From assembly GCF_023283945.1 (NCBI RefSeq), contig NZ_JAKIKW010000009.1, forward strand, positions 62,001-126,000: a DNA stretch of 64,000 nucleotides, read 5' to 3'. The translations under genes and the position numbers were made by a program. Positions within the stretch are counted from its first letter, which is position 1. Each line of letters opens with the position of its first letter. This DNA comes from Shewanella gelidimarina (GTDB taxonomy: Bacteria > Pseudomonadota > Gammaproteobacteria > Enterobacterales > Shewanellaceae). This document shows, one piece after another, positions 36,612-47,826 of the stretch. Below the pieces are notes generated by a model. That model did no database searches. It was not told the DNA's origin and saw only the letters and a program-made list of their open reading frames with translations.

Positions 36612-37694
36612 ATGAAAGGATTACTAATAATGGTGAGTACAGCGTTGTTTGTATCAGGCTGCGTGACTCATCAATCGCCGACAGGTAGAGATCAAACACT
36701 ATTGTTTTCCACTCAAGAGATGTCACAGTTGGGAGACGCCTCTTTTACTGAGCTTAAAAAGAAGGAAAAGGTCAGTCGTAACGTTGCACTCAACCAACTT
36801 GTAAATTGTGTGGCGGCTCGAATTACACGGGCACAACCAGATCAAGGTCAGCGTTGGGAGGTTATTGTGTTCGATTCTAAACAAGTGAATGCCTTTGCAC
36901 TGCCTGGCCGGCATATTGGTGTTTACACTGGCTTGCTCAACGTTGCGATCAATGAAGATCAATTGGCGACGGTTATTATACCAATTGCATTAAGTATTTG
37001 ACCAATTCAGAGCGCCTCAGACTTTTCAATTCAAGGCACATTGGTGAAGAAATGGTTATTCCCTTTTAAGCTAATGCAAAGCAGAAGTGGAAAGTCTGAG
37101 TCGCTCACGTAGTGCGGCCGACGTTTAAATCAAATGGCAAAGCCCTTTAAGCTTCGTTGTGGGCTTTGGATATAGAATAACTATTAGCTTCAATCCCCCA
37201 TCTTGCCTACAGGGCTTTGAATTCCGCTGAATGGTCAAACTTTTAATGCAATTGGTATTAGCCATGAAGTTGCGCATGTTCTGGCTAACCATAGCAATGA
37301 GCAAGTATCGCGCGCGAAAATGACTGGAGTGGGAATGCAGTTTGCGGATCTTGCTCTAGGTGTTGGTGGTGTTTCAAATCAAGAGGGGTATATGGCCGCC
37401 TTAGATTTAGGCATTCAAGTGGGGTATATGTTGCCTTATGGTCGAGAGCAAGAGACCGAAGCCGATATTATGGGTGTACAATTGATGGCATCTGCAGGGT
37501 TTAATCCTGCCGAAAGTGTAGCACTGTGGCGTAATATGGCTAAAGCGGGTGGTGAACAAGGTCCTGAATTGCTATCGACCCACCCATCATATGGCCAGCG
37601 CATTGAATCATTACAGGAAATGCAGGCTAAAGCTCAACATCTTTATGAGGCTAATCGTGTTAGTGTGAAAGATACTTGTCAAAGGCCAAAATAG
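36612..37694 (+). pseudogene. M48 metalloprotease lipoprotein gene split by a MITE
   Basis: The 5' part (36612-36978) encodes a lipoprotein signal with lipobox V-S-G-C17 and the N-terminal half of a LoiP/YcaL-like M48 protease, up to E-D-Q-L-A-T-V-I. The 3' part (37261-37694) continues in the same frame at S-H-E-V-A-H, the zinc site, with E-T-E-A-D-I-M-G as the third-ligand helix, and runs to the stop. A 279-bp MITE sits exactly between. Without it and one target repeat the gene would encode 266 residues, normal for the family. As is, translation stops inside the element at 37001, giving a 129-residue product without the active site. Confidence 0.92.
36976..37260. mobile_element. 279-bp MITE with TTA target duplication
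   Basis: The element spans 36979-37257, flanked by TTA on both sides (36976-36978 and 37258-37260). The terminal inverted repeats share TACCAATTGCATTAA, then with small gaps TTTGACCA and TTCAG, about 32 bp in all. A second, internal inverted pair (CTCAGACTTT ... AAAGTCTGAG) lies inside. There is no transposase, so it must have been moved by one elsewhere. A 3-bp TNA duplication is known for some IS5-group elements; that link is inference. Confidence 0.88.
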
Positions 37695-37776
37695 CTGCGC
37701 TTTTTAGGGCTATATCACAGAAAATATGCTAAGGTTTCGCGCGAAAATTCATTGAATCATTGAGAGAATAATCATT

Positions 37777-38394
37777 ATGTCTGATAAGTTCAGTACAATT
37801 GAAGAGCAAGCAAGTTACGGTGTTGGTCGTCAACTAGGTGAGCAACTCGCTGCTAACTCATTTGAGGGTATCGATATTTCAGCTGCTCAATTGGGTCTAT
37901 CTGACGCTTTTGAAGGTAAAGAAAGTATTGTTGATATGCAAGATATGCAAGTCGCATTTACTGAAATCAGCCAACGCATCCAGAAAGTGCAAGAAGCTGC
38001 CGCTGCCGCTGCATCAGAAGAGGGTGATAAGTACCTAGCTGATAACGCTGCACGTGACGGTATATTGACCACTGAATCTGGCCTACAGTATGAAGTTATT
38101 GCTGAAGGTAATGGCGACAAGCCTGATTATGATTCAACAGTACGTGTTCATTATCACGGTACTTTCATCTCTGGTAATATATTTGATAGTTCAGTTGCTC
38201 GTGGCGAGCCTGCTGAATTTCCAGTGTCTGGCGTTATCGCTGGTTGGACTGAAGCATTACAACTAATGCCTGTCGGTTCTAAGTGGAAGTTGTTCGTGCC
38301 GCATCATCTAGCATACGGTGAGCGTGGAGCGGGTGCTTCAATCCCACCGTATTCAGCTTTGGTATTTGAAGTTGAATTGTTAGACATTATCTAA
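37777..38394 (+). CDS. fklB: FKBP-type peptidyl-prolyl isomerase, FKBP22/FklB type
   Basis: A 205-residue isomerase close to E. coli FklB (206). The N-terminal dimerisation helices (about 1-85, with the Ala-rich stretch Q-E-A-A-A-A-A-A-S-E-E-G) precede the FKBP domain (about 100-205): V-H-Y-H-G-T, I-F-D-S-S, V-I-A-G-W-T-E-A-L, L-A-Y-G-E-R-G-A-G-A-S-I-P-P, and L-V-F-E-V-E-L-L at the end. There is no signal peptide, so it is probably cytoplasmic. Cold-adapted Shewanella FKBP22 proteins are known. It is monocistronic, with a terminator just after. Confidence 0.95.
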   Translation: MSDKFSTIEEQASYGVGRQLGEQLAANSFEGIDISAAQLGLSDAFEGKESIVDMQDMQVAFTEISQRIQKVQEAAAAAASEEGDKYLADNAARDGILTTESGLQYEVIAEGNGDKPDYDSTVRVHYHGTFISGNIFDSSVARGEPAEFPVSGVIAGWTEALQLMPVGSKWKLFVPHHLAYGERGAGASIPPYSALVFEVELLDII

Positions 38395-38404
38395 GTTAGC
38401 CAAT

Positions 38405-38434
38405 AAGCCTAAGTTAATACTTAGGCTTTTTTTT
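38405..38434 (+). terminator. Terminator of fklB
   Basis: AAGCCTAAG / CTTAGGCTT with loop TTAATA and T6. Confidence 0.9.
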
Positions 38435-38445
38435 GACATTTGTAA

Positions 38446-39273
<828 letters not shown>

Positions 39274-39278
39274 ATATT

Positions 39279-39305
39279 AAAAACCGCTATTAGCGGTTTT
39301 TTTTT
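39279..39305 (+). terminator. Terminator of dapB
   Basis: AAAAACCGCTA pairs with the following AGCGGTTTTT; a T tract continues to 39305. Confidence 0.9.
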
Positions 39306-39475
39306 GCGCGAACAGTTATTTTTGTTAAAAGCACAGTTCCGCTATAGACGAGTACCCATTTTCCATATAAAATCGGCGGAATTTGTCAAAATTTCGTATT
39401 TTATCGAAAGTTGGTATTTTAAAAAAACACAAAAAACATTGTATTTCAATGATTTGGCTCTTTCCGGAGGTCGCG

Positions 39476-40621
39476 TTGACAAAGTCTGCCTTACTCGTAC
39501 TTGAAGATGGAACCGTTTTTTCTGGCACTGCAATTGGTGCTGAAGGGATGTCTGTTGGTGAAGTGGTATTTAACACTTCAATGACTGGTTACCAAGAAAT
39601 TTTGACTGATCCATCGTATTCACGTCAAATCGTAACCTTAACTTACCCACATATCGGTAATACTGGCACCAATGATGAAGACACTGAGTCCTCATCTGTT
39701 CATGCTTGTGGTCTAATTATTCGAGATTTGCCACTTACCGCAAGTAATTTTCGAAATCAGCAATCTTTAAGTGACTACTTAAAGGCCAACAACGTCGTTG
39801 GTATTGCGGATATTGATACCCGTAAATTAACTCGTATACTACGAGAAAAAGGCGCCCAAGCAGGATGTATTCTTGTGGGTGACTTAGATGAAGCCAAGGC
39901 GGTAGCAGCTGCTAAAGCGTTCCCTGGTTTAAAAGGCATGGATTTAGCCAAAGAAGTTACCACCACTGAAGCCTATCAATGGCGCAGCGGTAGCTGGCGT
40001 CTTGTGGGCGGTTTACCGTCTGACAAGACTGAAGCAGAGCTTAAGTATAAAGTCGTTGCTTATGATTACGGTGTTAAGCGTAACATTTTGCGCATGTTAG
40101 TCGACCGTGGCTGTGACGTGACTGTTGTTCCGGCACAAACACCTGCATCGACAGTGTTAGCGATGAACCCAGATGGGATTTTCCTATCAAATGGTCCTGG
40201 TGACCCAGAACCTTGTGACTATGCAATTACGGCGATTCAAGAGATTTTAAAGACGGAAATTCCTGTCTTTGGTATCTGTTTAGGTCACCAGTTATTAGCA
40301 TTAGCCTCAGGCGCTAAAACCTTGAAAATGAAATTTGGTCATCACGGTGCAAACCACCCAGTGAGCAATATCGAGCAAGGCAATGTAATGATCACCAGTC
40401 AAAACCACGGTTTTGCTGCAGATGAAACAACCCTGCCAGCCAATATTAAAGTGACTCACAAGTCACTGTTTGATGGTTCTTTGCAAGGTATTCACCTTAC
40501 TGATAAGCCAGCGTTTAGCTTCCAAGGTCACCCTGAAGCGAGCCCTGGACCACATGATGCCGCGCCACTGTTTAATCATTTCATAGACTTGATTGAACTC
40601 TATCGCCAGAACGCCAAGTAG
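39476..40621 (+). CDS. carA: Carbamoyl-phosphate synthase small (glutaminase) subunit
   Basis: Hydrolyses glutamine and channels ammonia to CarB for carbamoyl phosphate, feeding pyrimidine and arginine synthesis. The 381-residue product starts at TTG 39476 ([13 protein letters not shown]), five bases after a perfect GGAGG; this matches E. coli CarA in length and sequence. The class I amidotransferase site is present: Cys in F-G-I-C-L-G-H-Q and His/Glu in G-H-P-E-A-S-P. The longer in-frame ATG start at 39383 is rejected. In many relatives carAB is repressed by arginine; I do not see a convincing ARG box here. Confidence 0.97.
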   Translation: MTKSALLVLEDGTVFSGTAIGAEGMSVGEVVFNTSMTGYQEILTDPSYSRQIVTLTYPHIGNTGTNDEDTESSSVHACGLIIRDLPLTASNFRNQQSLSDYLKANNVVGIADIDTRKLTRILREKGAQAGCILVGDLDEAKAVAAAKAFPGLKGMDLAKEVTTTEAYQWRSGSWRLVGGLPSDKTEAELKYKVVAYDYGVKRNILRMLVDRGCDVTVVPAQTPASTVLAMNPDGIFLSNGPGDPEPCDYAITAIQEILKTEIPVFGICLGHQLLALASGAKTLKMKFGHHGANHPVSNIEQGNVMITSQNHGFAADETTLPANIKVTHKSLFDGSLQGIHLTDKPAFSFQGHPEASPGPHDAAPLFNHFIDLIELYRQNAK

Positions 40622-40649
40622 TAACCTCATCCGGGAGAAGATTTAAGCA

Positions 40650-43600
40650 ATGCCAAAACGTACCGATATAAAGAGTATTCTTATCCTAGGGGCTGGACCA
40701 ATTGTTATTGGTCAAGCCTGTGAGTTTGACTACTCAGGCGCTCAAGCCTGTAAAGCCCTACGCGAAGAGGGTTACCGAGTTATTCTTGTTAACTCTAACC
40801 CTGCAACGATTATGACTGACCCAGAGATGGCCGATGCAACTTATATCGAGCCTATTCACTGGGAAGTAGTACGCAACATTATTGCTAAAGAGCGCCCAGA
40901 TGCGATCTTACCAACAATGGGTGGCCAGACTGCACTTAACTGTGCACTCGAGCTTGAAAGCCGTGGCGTACTAAAAGAGTTCAATGTCGATATGATTGGC
41001 GCCACAGCCGATGCAATCGATAAAGCGGAAGACCGCAGCCGTTTTGATAAGGCGATGAAGTCGATTGGACTTGAATGTCCTCGTGCTGGTATCGCTCATA
41101 ATATGGATGAAGCTCGCGCTGTATTAGCAGAAGTCGGCTATCCATGTATTATTCGCCCATCATTCACTATGGGCGGCAGCGGTGGCGGCATCGCGTACAA
41201 CAAAGAAGAATTTGAAGATATCTGTTCTCAAGGTCTGGATCTTTCTCCGACCAGCGAACTGCTTATCGATGAGTCTTTGATTGGTTGGAAAGAGTACGAG
41301 ATGGAAGTGGTACGTGATCGCAAAGATAATTGCATCATTGTCTGTGCCATTGAAAACTTCGACCCTATGGGCGTGCACACGGGTGACTCGATTACCGTAG
41401 CACCTGCGCAAACGCTAACCGACAAAGAATATCAGTTGATGCGTAATGCATCGCTTGCAGTTTTGCGTGAGATTGGTGTTGAAACCGGTGGTTCAAACGT
41501 ACAGTTTGGTATCAACCCAGTTGATGGCCGTATGGTTATCATCGAGATGAACCCGCGTGTGTCTCGCTCATCTGCATTGGCGTCTAAAGCAACGGGTTTC
41601 CCTATCGCTAAGATCGCCGCTAAGTTAGCCGTCGGTTACACTCTGGATGAATTAAGCAACGACATTACCGGTGGCGCGACGCCAGCGTCATTTGAACCTG
41701 CTATCGATTACGTTGTCACTAAAATACCTCGCTTTAATTTTGAAAAGTTTGCCGGTGCTAATGACCGTCTAACGACGCAGATGAAGTCTGTTGGTGAAGT
41801 GATGGCCATTGGCCGTACATTCCAAGAATCGCTGCAAAAGGCTTTACGTGGTCTTGAAGTCGGCAAAAATGGTCTATGTCCTGAAGTTGATTTAGCGGAC
41901 AGCGAAGCGCTTTCTCGTATTCGTCATGAGCTAAAAGAACCTGGTGCAGAGCGTATTTGGTATATTGCCGATGCATTCCGTTTAGGTTTGTCGGTTGAGG
42001 ATATCTTTGGTTTAACCAATGTTGACCCTTGGTTCCTAGTGCAAATTGAAGACTTACTTAAGTCTGAAACACAAGTTGCCGAAGCGGGCTTTGCGGGTTT
42101 AGACAAAGATACTTTACGTAAGCTTAAGCGCAAAGGTTTTGCCGATTCGCGCTTAGCAGCGCTTGCCGGTGTTAGCGAGACTGAAGTGCGTAAATTACGT
42201 ACTCGTTTTGAAATTCATCCGGTTTACAAGCGTGTTGATACTTGCGCCGCTGAGTTTGCAACCGATACCGCATACATGTACTCAACTTATGAAGAAGAGT
42301 GCGAAGCTAACCCATCAAATCGTGAAAAAATCATGATATTGGGCGGCGGACCTAACCGAATTGGTCAAGGTATTGAATTTGATTACTGTTGTGTACACGC
42401 GGCGTTAGCGTTACGTGAAGACGGTTACGAGACCATCATGGTTAACTGTAACCCTGAAACGGTATCTACCGATTACGACACCTCAGATCGTCTGTATTTT
42501 GAGTCGATTACTTTTGAAGATGTACTTGAAATCGTGCGTATCGAGAAGCCAAAAGGCGTTATCGTGCAGTACGGTGGCCAAACACCGCTTAAGTTAGCCC
42601 GTGATCTTGAAGCCGCTGGCGTACCCATTATTGGTACAAGTCCAGATGCCATTGACCGTGCTGAAGACCGCGAACGTTTCCAGCAAGCGATTGTGCGTTT
42701 AAACATGAAGCAACCTGAAAATGATACGGTTACAACTGTTGAAGGCGCTGTTATCTCTGGCGAGCGTATCGGTTATCCATTAGTGGTTCGTCCATCGTAT
42801 GTACTCGGTGGCCGCGCAATGGAAATCGTCTACGACGAACAAGATCTACGCCGTTATTTCAATGAAGCGGTGAGTGTTTCAAATGCATCACCAGTATTGC
42901 TAGACAGATTCCTTGATAATGCGATTGAAGTCGATATCGATGCAATTTGTGACGGTGAAACTGTGGTTATCGGTTCTATCATGGAACATATCGAGCAAGC
43001 GGGCGTTCACTCTGGTGACTCTGGTTGTTCTTTACCTCCTTATAGCTTGAGCCAAGATATTCAAGATCGTATGCGTGTGCAAGTGGGTAAGTTGGCCATG
43101 GAGCTTGGCGTTATCGGTTTGATGAACGTACAGTTTGCCATCAAAGATGACGAAATCTACATGATTGAAGTTAATCCTCGTGCAGCGCGTACCGTTCCTT
43201 TTGTATCGAAAGCGACAGGTGTACCGTTAGCCAAGATTGCGGCACGTGTTATGGCGGGTCAAAGCCTTAAGTCACAGAATGTGACTGAGGAAGTGATCCC
43301 ACCGTTTTTCTCTGTAAAAGAAGTGGTATTGCCGTTTAACAAGTTCCCTGGCGTTGATCCATTGCTCGGCCCTGAAATGCGCTCAACAGGTGAAGTGATG
43401 GGCGTTGGCGACACGTTTGCTGAAGCCTATGCTAAAGCGCAGCTTGGTGCGACGTGTGAAGTGCCTAAATCAGGCCGTGCATTATTATCTGTTCGTAACA
43501 GTGATAAGGCCCGTGTTGCCGATTTAGCCGCTAAGTTGATTGAACTGGGTTATGAAATTGATGCGACTCACGGTACTGCAGTTATTTTAGGCGAAGCGGG

Positions 43601-43871
43601 TATTAACCCACGCCTAGTGAACAAGGTACACGAAGGTCGTCCGCATATTCTTGACCGTATTAAGAATGGCGAATATACCTACATTGTCAATACCACTGAA
43701 GGTCGTAAGGCGATTGAAGATTCACGTCAACTTCGCCGCGGTGCACTGCGCTATAAAGTGAATTACACCACGACATTGAATGCTGCATTTGCAACGTGTA
43801 TGGCGCATGCTGCCGATTCCCGTTCAAATGTGACGTCAGTGCAAGAGCTACATAAACGTATTGCTAAGTAA
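40650..43871 (+). CDS. carB: Carbamoyl-phosphate synthase large subunit
   Basis: Catalyses carbamoyl phosphate formation from bicarbonate, two ATP and ammonia supplied by CarA. The 1073-residue protein shows the duplicated ATP-grasp build: [23 protein letters not shown] near the start and [19 protein letters not shown] near residue 560. I-E-M-N-P-R-V-S-R and I-E-V-N-P-R-A-A-R lie in the two halves, and an MGS-like allosteric domain at the end. It lies 28 bases after carA in the same operon. Confidence 0.99.
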   Translation: MPKRTDIKSILILGAGPIVIGQACEFDYSGAQACKALREEGYRVILVNSNPATIMTDPEMADATYIEPIHWEVVRNIIAKERPDAILPTMGGQTALNCALELESRGVLKEFNVDMIGATADAIDKAEDRSRFDKAMKSIGLECPRAGIAHNMDEARAVLAEVGYPCIIRPSFTMGGSGGGIAYNKEEFEDICSQGLDLSPTSELLIDESLIGWKEYEMEVVRDRKDNCIIVCAIENFDPMGVHTGDSITVAPAQTLTDKEYQLMRNASLAVLREIGVETGGSNVQFGINPVDGRMVIIEMNPRVSRSSALASKATGFPIAKIAAKLAVGYTLDELSNDITGGATPASFEPAIDYVVTKIPRFNFEKFAGANDRLTTQMKSVGEVMAIGRTFQESLQKALRGLEVGKNGLCPEVDLADSEALSRIRHELKEPGAERIWYIADAFRLGLSVEDIFGLTNVDPWFLVQIEDLLKSETQVAEAGFAGLDKDTLRKLKRKGFADSRLAALAGVSETEVRKLRTRFEIHPVYKRVDTCAAEFATDTAYMYSTYEEECEANPSNREKIMILGGGPNRIGQGIEFDYCCVHAALALREDGYETIMVNCNPETVSTDYDTSDRLYFESITFEDVLEIVRIEKPKGVIVQYGGQTPLKLARDLEAAGVPIIGTSPDAIDRAEDRERFQQAIVRLNMKQPENDTVTTVEGAVISGERIGYPLVVRPSYVLGGRAMEIVYDEQDLRRYFNEAVSVSNASPVLLDRFLDNAIEVDIDAICDGETVVIGSIMEHIEQAGVHSGDSGCSLPPYSLSQDIQDRMRVQVGKLAMELGVIGLMNVQFAIKDDEIYMIEVNPRAARTVPFVSKATGVPLAKIAARVMAGQSLKSQNVTEEVIPPFFSVKEVVLPFNKFPGVDPLLGPEMRSTGEVMGVGDTFAEAYAKAQLGATCEVPKSGRALLSVRNSDKARVADLAAKLIELGYEIDATHGTAVILGEAGINPRLVNKVHEGRPHILDRIKNGEYTYIVNTTEGRKAIEDSRQLRRGALRYKVNYTTTLNAAFATCMAHAADSRSNVTSVQELHKRIAK

Positions 43872-43884
43872 ATTTAAGTGATGC

Positions 43885-43915
43885 AAAAAAGGCCGCATTT
43901 TTTGCGGCCTTTTTT
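43885..43915 (+). terminator. Terminator of carAB
   Basis: AAAAAAGGCCGCA / TGCGGCCTTTTTT with a T5 loop. Confidence 0.93.
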
Positions 43916-44238
43916 ATGATTTATTTTCAGGATGATGCCCAAACGATAGATATGGATATAAACCCCGGTACAACTTCTATGTTACTAGCGCTCAGCGCAG
44001 GCGAATAAAGCTGAGGTAGAAGTAAAGGTGCAAATTAGGTGAACGGACTCTCGATTAATAAAGATTTATCTGACTTTGCTAGTAAGTATTGCCAAGGTTG
44101 AGTAAGCTCTATAAATTCTGCAGGTGCAACTTTTGCCCTCAGCGTTTACAATAGCGCAATTCCACAGATTATTGCCACGTTGACAAATTGACCCGTCAGC
44201 GAGGACTGCTTTTGTTTTAAAGGAGACGAAAGAAGCTT
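43916..44238. other. carB-greA intergenic region
   Basis: About 320 bp without an ORF of note. A TTGACA-like element near 44180 may belong to the greA promoter, but I see no well-spaced -10. Otherwise nothing recognisable. Confidence 0.4.
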
Positions 44239-44715
44239 ATGAGTAAGGTTCCAATGACAGTCGTCGGTGCTGAACGACTACGTAAAGAATTAGAGATTTT
44301 GAAATTTGACCGTCGTCCGAAAATTGCACAAGCAATCGGTGAAGCGCGTGAGCTAGGCGATTTGAAAGAAAACGCTGAATACCACGCTGCTCGAGAAGAG
44401 CAAGGGCTATGTGAAGCTCGAGTTCGTGATATCGAAGGTAAACTGTCTCATGCACAAGTTATTGATGTGACGGACATGCCTAATACCGGTCGAGTTATTT
44501 TCGGTACTACAGTGACGATCTTAAACGTCGATACTGATGAAGAAGTGACCTATCGCATCGTGGGTGAAGATGAAGCTAATGTGAAAGAGAATTTACTTTC
44601 AGTGAGCTCACCTATCGCACGTGGTTTGGTTGGTAAGAGTGTTGATGATGAAATCTCGATCACTACACCCGGTGGTACCAACGACTTTGAAATTATTAAA
44701 GTCCAATATATCTAA
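44239..44715 (+). CDS. greA: Transcription elongation factor GreA
   Basis: Rescues backtracked RNA polymerase by stimulating transcript cleavage. The 158-residue protein has the N-terminal coiled coil with the acidic tip residues D41 and E44 ([16 protein letters not shown]) and the C-terminal FKBP-like domain. AAAGGAG lies upstream of the ATG. It is monocistronic, with a terminator after it. Confidence 0.98.
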   Translation: MSKVPMTVVGAERLRKELEILKFDRRPKIAQAIGEARELGDLKENAEYHAAREEQGLCEARVRDIEGKLSHAQVIDVTDMPNTGRVIFGTTVTILNVDTDEEVTYRIVGEDEANVKENLLSVSSPIARGLVGKSVDDEISITTPGGTNDFEIIKVQYI

Positions 44716-44737
44716 CTGAATTGTTCAGATATTAAAG

Positions 44738-44763
44738 AAAACCGCTGTTTAGCGGTTTTTTTA
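44738..44763 (+). terminator. Terminator of greA
   Basis: AAAACCGCT / AGCGGTTTT with loop GTTT and a T tract. Confidence 0.9.
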
Positions 44764-44862
44764 TGAGATTTTTATTGTGATGCTATTAAAAGTTTGTATA
44801 AGCTGAGCGCTACGCTTAGTATATAAATCTTAATAGATATACCTGAATATAGGCAAAAATTA

Positions 44863-45378
44863 GTGCAGTTATTTTGGCGGTTTGGATTCATCTTACTATT
44901 CATCGGGGGATTATTTCTCACTCCTATGTCTGCGAGTGCATCTGTGCCAAAGCAAAATAATGACATCAGCTTTGTTACTTTAGATCTTACTCAATCTGAA
45001 GTGCAGCTTGGGTCTTCTAGTTACAATTCGATCGCTCTAGATAGCCAGCAGCTGCATAATCTATCCAGCAATATGCTTTTAAGGTTACAAGATAAGCAAG
45101 CCAAGCAGACTGAAGGCGATAGCTCTGAATATGCCCCACTGGTGTCGCAGCGTTTTATTAATTTTTCGCAACACGATCCGCTACGAAATCGTCCAAGCTT
45201 TCTGTTAGCTTTTGAGTTTTTATCCCCCCCCATTCCTTCTTTAACTGTTGGTTATCGAATAGATGTCAGCCCTGCTGTGGATTGGTTGTTGCATATTGAA
45301 AGCGCTTCTCATCGACTTTCTGCATGGAAAGAATCTAATTTACTCTACCGTTTTTCTCACTCCCACTCCCTTAGCTAA
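44863..45378 (+). CDS. Hypothetical exported protein
   Basis: A 171-residue ORF from GTG 44863 with a clear signal peptide (hydrophobic core F-I-L-L-F-I-G-G-L-F-L, probable cleavage A-S-A near residue 27). The mature part is Ser/Leu-rich with no motif I recognise and no cysteine. A run of eight C (45224-45231) encodes S-P-P around residue 121; slippage there would change the C-terminus. The ribosome site is weak. It lies between greA and the MITE in front of secD2. The family is unknown. Confidence 0.6.
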   Translation: MQLFWRFGFILLFIGGLFLTPMSASASVPKQNNDISFVTLDLTQSEVQLGSSSYNSIALDSQQLHNLSSNMLLRLQDKQAKQTEGDSSEYAPLVSQRFINFSQHDPLRNRPSFLLAFEFLSPPIPSLTVGYRIDVSPAVDWLLHIESASHRLSAWKESNLLYRFSHSHSLS

Positions 45379-45659
45379 GTATCGATAAGCCCGTTGGCTT
45401 AACTATCGAGAACGGTTGCTAGCAGTCATTCCAAAGTCAAATTCACACTTAACCGTGTGTGCTTGAATATCGCTCCATTGTGAATTGATGTAAGCGAACA
45501 CTGGTGAAACTGTATTTGTCCTTTGCGGCTTAATTGTCATCAATATCTGTTTTAGACGTTTGAAATTGACGCTTTATGTCGATTAGATATCAGCGTCTGA
45601 TTTTTATATTGGAACTTGATGCCAAGCAAGCTTGGACAAAATCACTCTCTCGATAGCTA
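45379..45659. other. Non-coding stretch between the exported protein and MITE 2
   Basis: No ORF of note. GACGCT/AGCGTC (about 45568-45598) followed by a T-rich run could be a terminator with a long loop. Nothing else is recognisable. Confidence 0.35.
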
Positions 45660-45922
45660 GGGGCTGTTGATCTTTCGAGCTTAGTTTTTGTTCGAATTCA
45701 ATGATTTTAGTACAAGGCTTGAGCGATGATGCTTAGCTGGCTAAGCGAAAAGCTCGTAACGCAGTCATAAAATTATTGAAACGAACCCTAAAGGCCGCGC
45801 TTCTTGGCTATTTTTACGGTGTTGTAGGCTATTTGTGGAGAATAACTAAACGACATAGCCTCCGCCTTGTCAAAATAGCCAATAAACTGCGGCAAAAACA
45901 ACCGTGAAAGATCAACAGCCCC
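45660..45922. mobile_element. 263-bp MITE upstream of secD2
   Basis: Terminal inverted repeats of 17 bp (GGGGCTGTTGATCTTTC at 45660-45676; its reverse complement at 45906-45922), flanked on both sides by TA, which may be the target duplication. No coding frame inside. The ends differ from those of the element at 36979, so two MITE families are present. The type of ending (GGGGCTGTTG) is common among Shewanella insertion elements as far as I recall. Confidence 0.85.
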
Positions 45923-46010
45923 TAACAAAACAATATTGCATTTTCCAGTACCTACTGGGATAACAGCAAATATTTATCGCGTTACTAGTGAATATAAAGA
46001 GCAAGACAAT

Positions 46011-47825
46011 ATGAGAGAAAATAAAAAAACGACGATTTTAAATCATTACAGTGCATGGAAGTATGTGCTGTTATTAGTCACCATTATCATTATGTTATTC
46101 AGTGCACTGCCTACTTTTTATGGTGAAGATGCCGCCGTGCAAATCGGTGCGAAGGCTGGTCTAAAAGTTGACTCTTTAGCGCTACACCATTTGCTCGAGT
46201 CCCAGGGCGTTAACGTCAAACGTATTGACCAAGCTAAGGGGGAAACACTGATCGTACTCGATGATAACTCGCAGCAAGCCCAGCTTAAAACGATGCTCTC
46301 CGAGCAAGTTGCTGATCCTTCAGAGTTGACTCTAACACTGGCACCAGATGCACCCAATTGGCTGCTATCTCTAGGTTTTTCACCCATTAAACTTGGCTTA
46401 GATCTTAGAGGTGGAGTGCAGTTCTTACTTGATGTAGAAATTGAACCGGTTTACAAACTGCATTACGACGCTCTTGTCGAATCCGTAAGGCAATTTATTC
46501 GTGAGCAGTCTCTTTATGGCGCCAAGGTTCAGCAACGCTCGAGTGGAAAGGTAAACATCTCAGTCTCAGATCCAAACCAAAGGCAGGCGCTAAGACAATT
46601 CGTTAAGCAGCAGTATCCGAATTGGCGGGTAACGAATGCGGGTGATAGCGCGCTTAATGTGGATTTATTAGCGAGTGAAAAAATTAATATTCGCGATTTG
46701 ATCGTAAAACAAAACCTGCAAATTATGCGCAGTCGTATTGAGCAGCTCGGAATAACCGAAGCTGTTGTGCAGCGTCAAGGCGAGCACCGCATAAGAATTG
46801 AGCTGCCAGGCGTGCAAGATCCCGCGGCTGCTAAATCGGTCATTGGCGCAACGGCGAGCCTAGCATTTTATCAGGTTATGCAACCGGGTTCTGTGAATGC
46901 CAAAGTGTTAATTGATGAGCTGAAAGCACCAGTCTATGTGGCAAGGAAGCCCGTTTTAGGTGGCGAGCATATCATTGATGCTAGGGCTTCTTTAGGTGAA
47001 ATGGGCTTGCCGGAAGTCGTTATTCACCTCGATCGTGACGGTGGAAAAATCATGTCGAACTTCTCTCGTGACAATATCGGCAAACCGATGGCGACCTCAT
47101 ACAGTGAATATAGCCGAGATAATAAAGGCCAGATAAGGCAAACCACAGAAGTGATTAGTGTCGCCACGGTTCAGTCTCAGCTTAGTGACCGTTTTAGCAT
47201 TACGGGTGCAGGTGACTATGCCAGTGCACAGCAGCTGGCTTTATTACTTCGAGCAGGGTCTATGACTGCGCCAGTGACTATCGTAGAGGAGCGCACTATT
47301 GGCCCGAGCTTAGGCGAAGAAAACATTACTAATGGCTTTTCGGCACTTGCTCTAGGGATGGCGTTTACCCTGTTATTCATGGGGCTTTGGTATCGCCGAC
47401 TCGGTTGGATAGCAAACATTGCGTTAGTTGCAAACATGGTTTTGCTATTTGGTCTTTTGGCTTTGATCCCTGGGGCAGTGTTGACCTTACCCGGTATTGC
47501 GGGACTGGTATTAACGGTTGGTATGGCGGTTGATACCAATGTACTTATTTTTGAAAGGATTAAAGATAAGTTAAAAGAGGGAAAGAGCTTTGCGCATGCG
47601 ATTGATAGAGGTTTTGACAGCGCTTTGTCCACCATTATAGATGCCAATTTTACCACGATGATCACCGCGATAGTGTTGTATTCAATCGGTAATGGCCCTA
47701 TTCAAGGGTTTGCTTTGACCTTAGGGCTGGGGCTATTAACGAGTATGTTCACCGGTATTTTTGCTTCAAGAGCATTAGTTAATTGGGTTTATGGACGCGA
47801 TTTTAGCCGCGATGTGAAGGTGTAA
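46011..47825 (+). CDS. secD2: SecD, protein export accessory subunit (second copy type)
   Basis: A 604-residue RND-superfamily protein that uses the ion gradient to help pull proteins across the membrane with SecYEG. It has an N-terminal helix (about 15-35), a large periplasmic P1 region with L-G-L-D-L-R-G-G-V-Q-F, and a C-terminal membrane domain with G-M-A-V-D-T-N-V-L-I-F-E-R-I-K-D. The ATG at 46011 is chosen; a longer frame from 45936 lacks support. The canonical secDF lies with tgt-yajC in most relatives, so this yajC-less pair is probably a second SecDF. It sits directly after a MITE. Confidence 0.93.
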   Translation: MRENKKTTILNHYSAWKYVLLLVTIIIMLFSALPTFYGEDAAVQIGAKAGLKVDSLALHHLLESQGVNVKRIDQAKGETLIVLDDNSQQAQLKTMLSEQVADPSELTLTLAPDAPNWLLSLGFSPIKLGLDLRGGVQFLLDVEIEPVYKLHYDALVESVRQFIREQSLYGAKVQQRSSGKVNISVSDPNQRQALRQFVKQQYPNWRVTNAGDSALNVDLLASEKINIRDLIVKQNLQIMRSRIEQLGITEAVVQRQGEHRIRIELPGVQDPAAAKSVIGATASLAFYQVMQPGSVNAKVLIDELKAPVYVARKPVLGGEHIIDARASLGEMGLPEVVIHLDRDGGKIMSNFSRDNIGKPMATSYSEYSRDNKGQIRQTTEVISVATVQSQLSDRFSITGAGDYASAQQLALLLRAGSMTAPVTIVEERTIGPSLGEENITNGFSALALGMAFTLLFMGLWYRRLGWIANIALVANMVLLFGLLALIPGAVLTLPGIAGLVLTVGMAVDTNVLIFERIKDKLKEGKSFAHAIDRGFDSALSTIIDANFTTMITAIVLYSIGNGPIQGFALTLGLGLLTSMFTGIFASRALVNWVYGRDFSRDVKV

Positions 47826-47826
47826 T

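Noticed and set aside
39274..39475. ARG box upstream of carA
   Set aside because: AT-rich stretches give partial matches only; no paired 18-bp sites are convincing.
45936..46010. Longer N-terminus for SecD2
   Set aside because: The extra 25 residues do not resemble SecD, and the frame begins right at the MITE edge; ATG 46011 gives the usual N-terminal helix.
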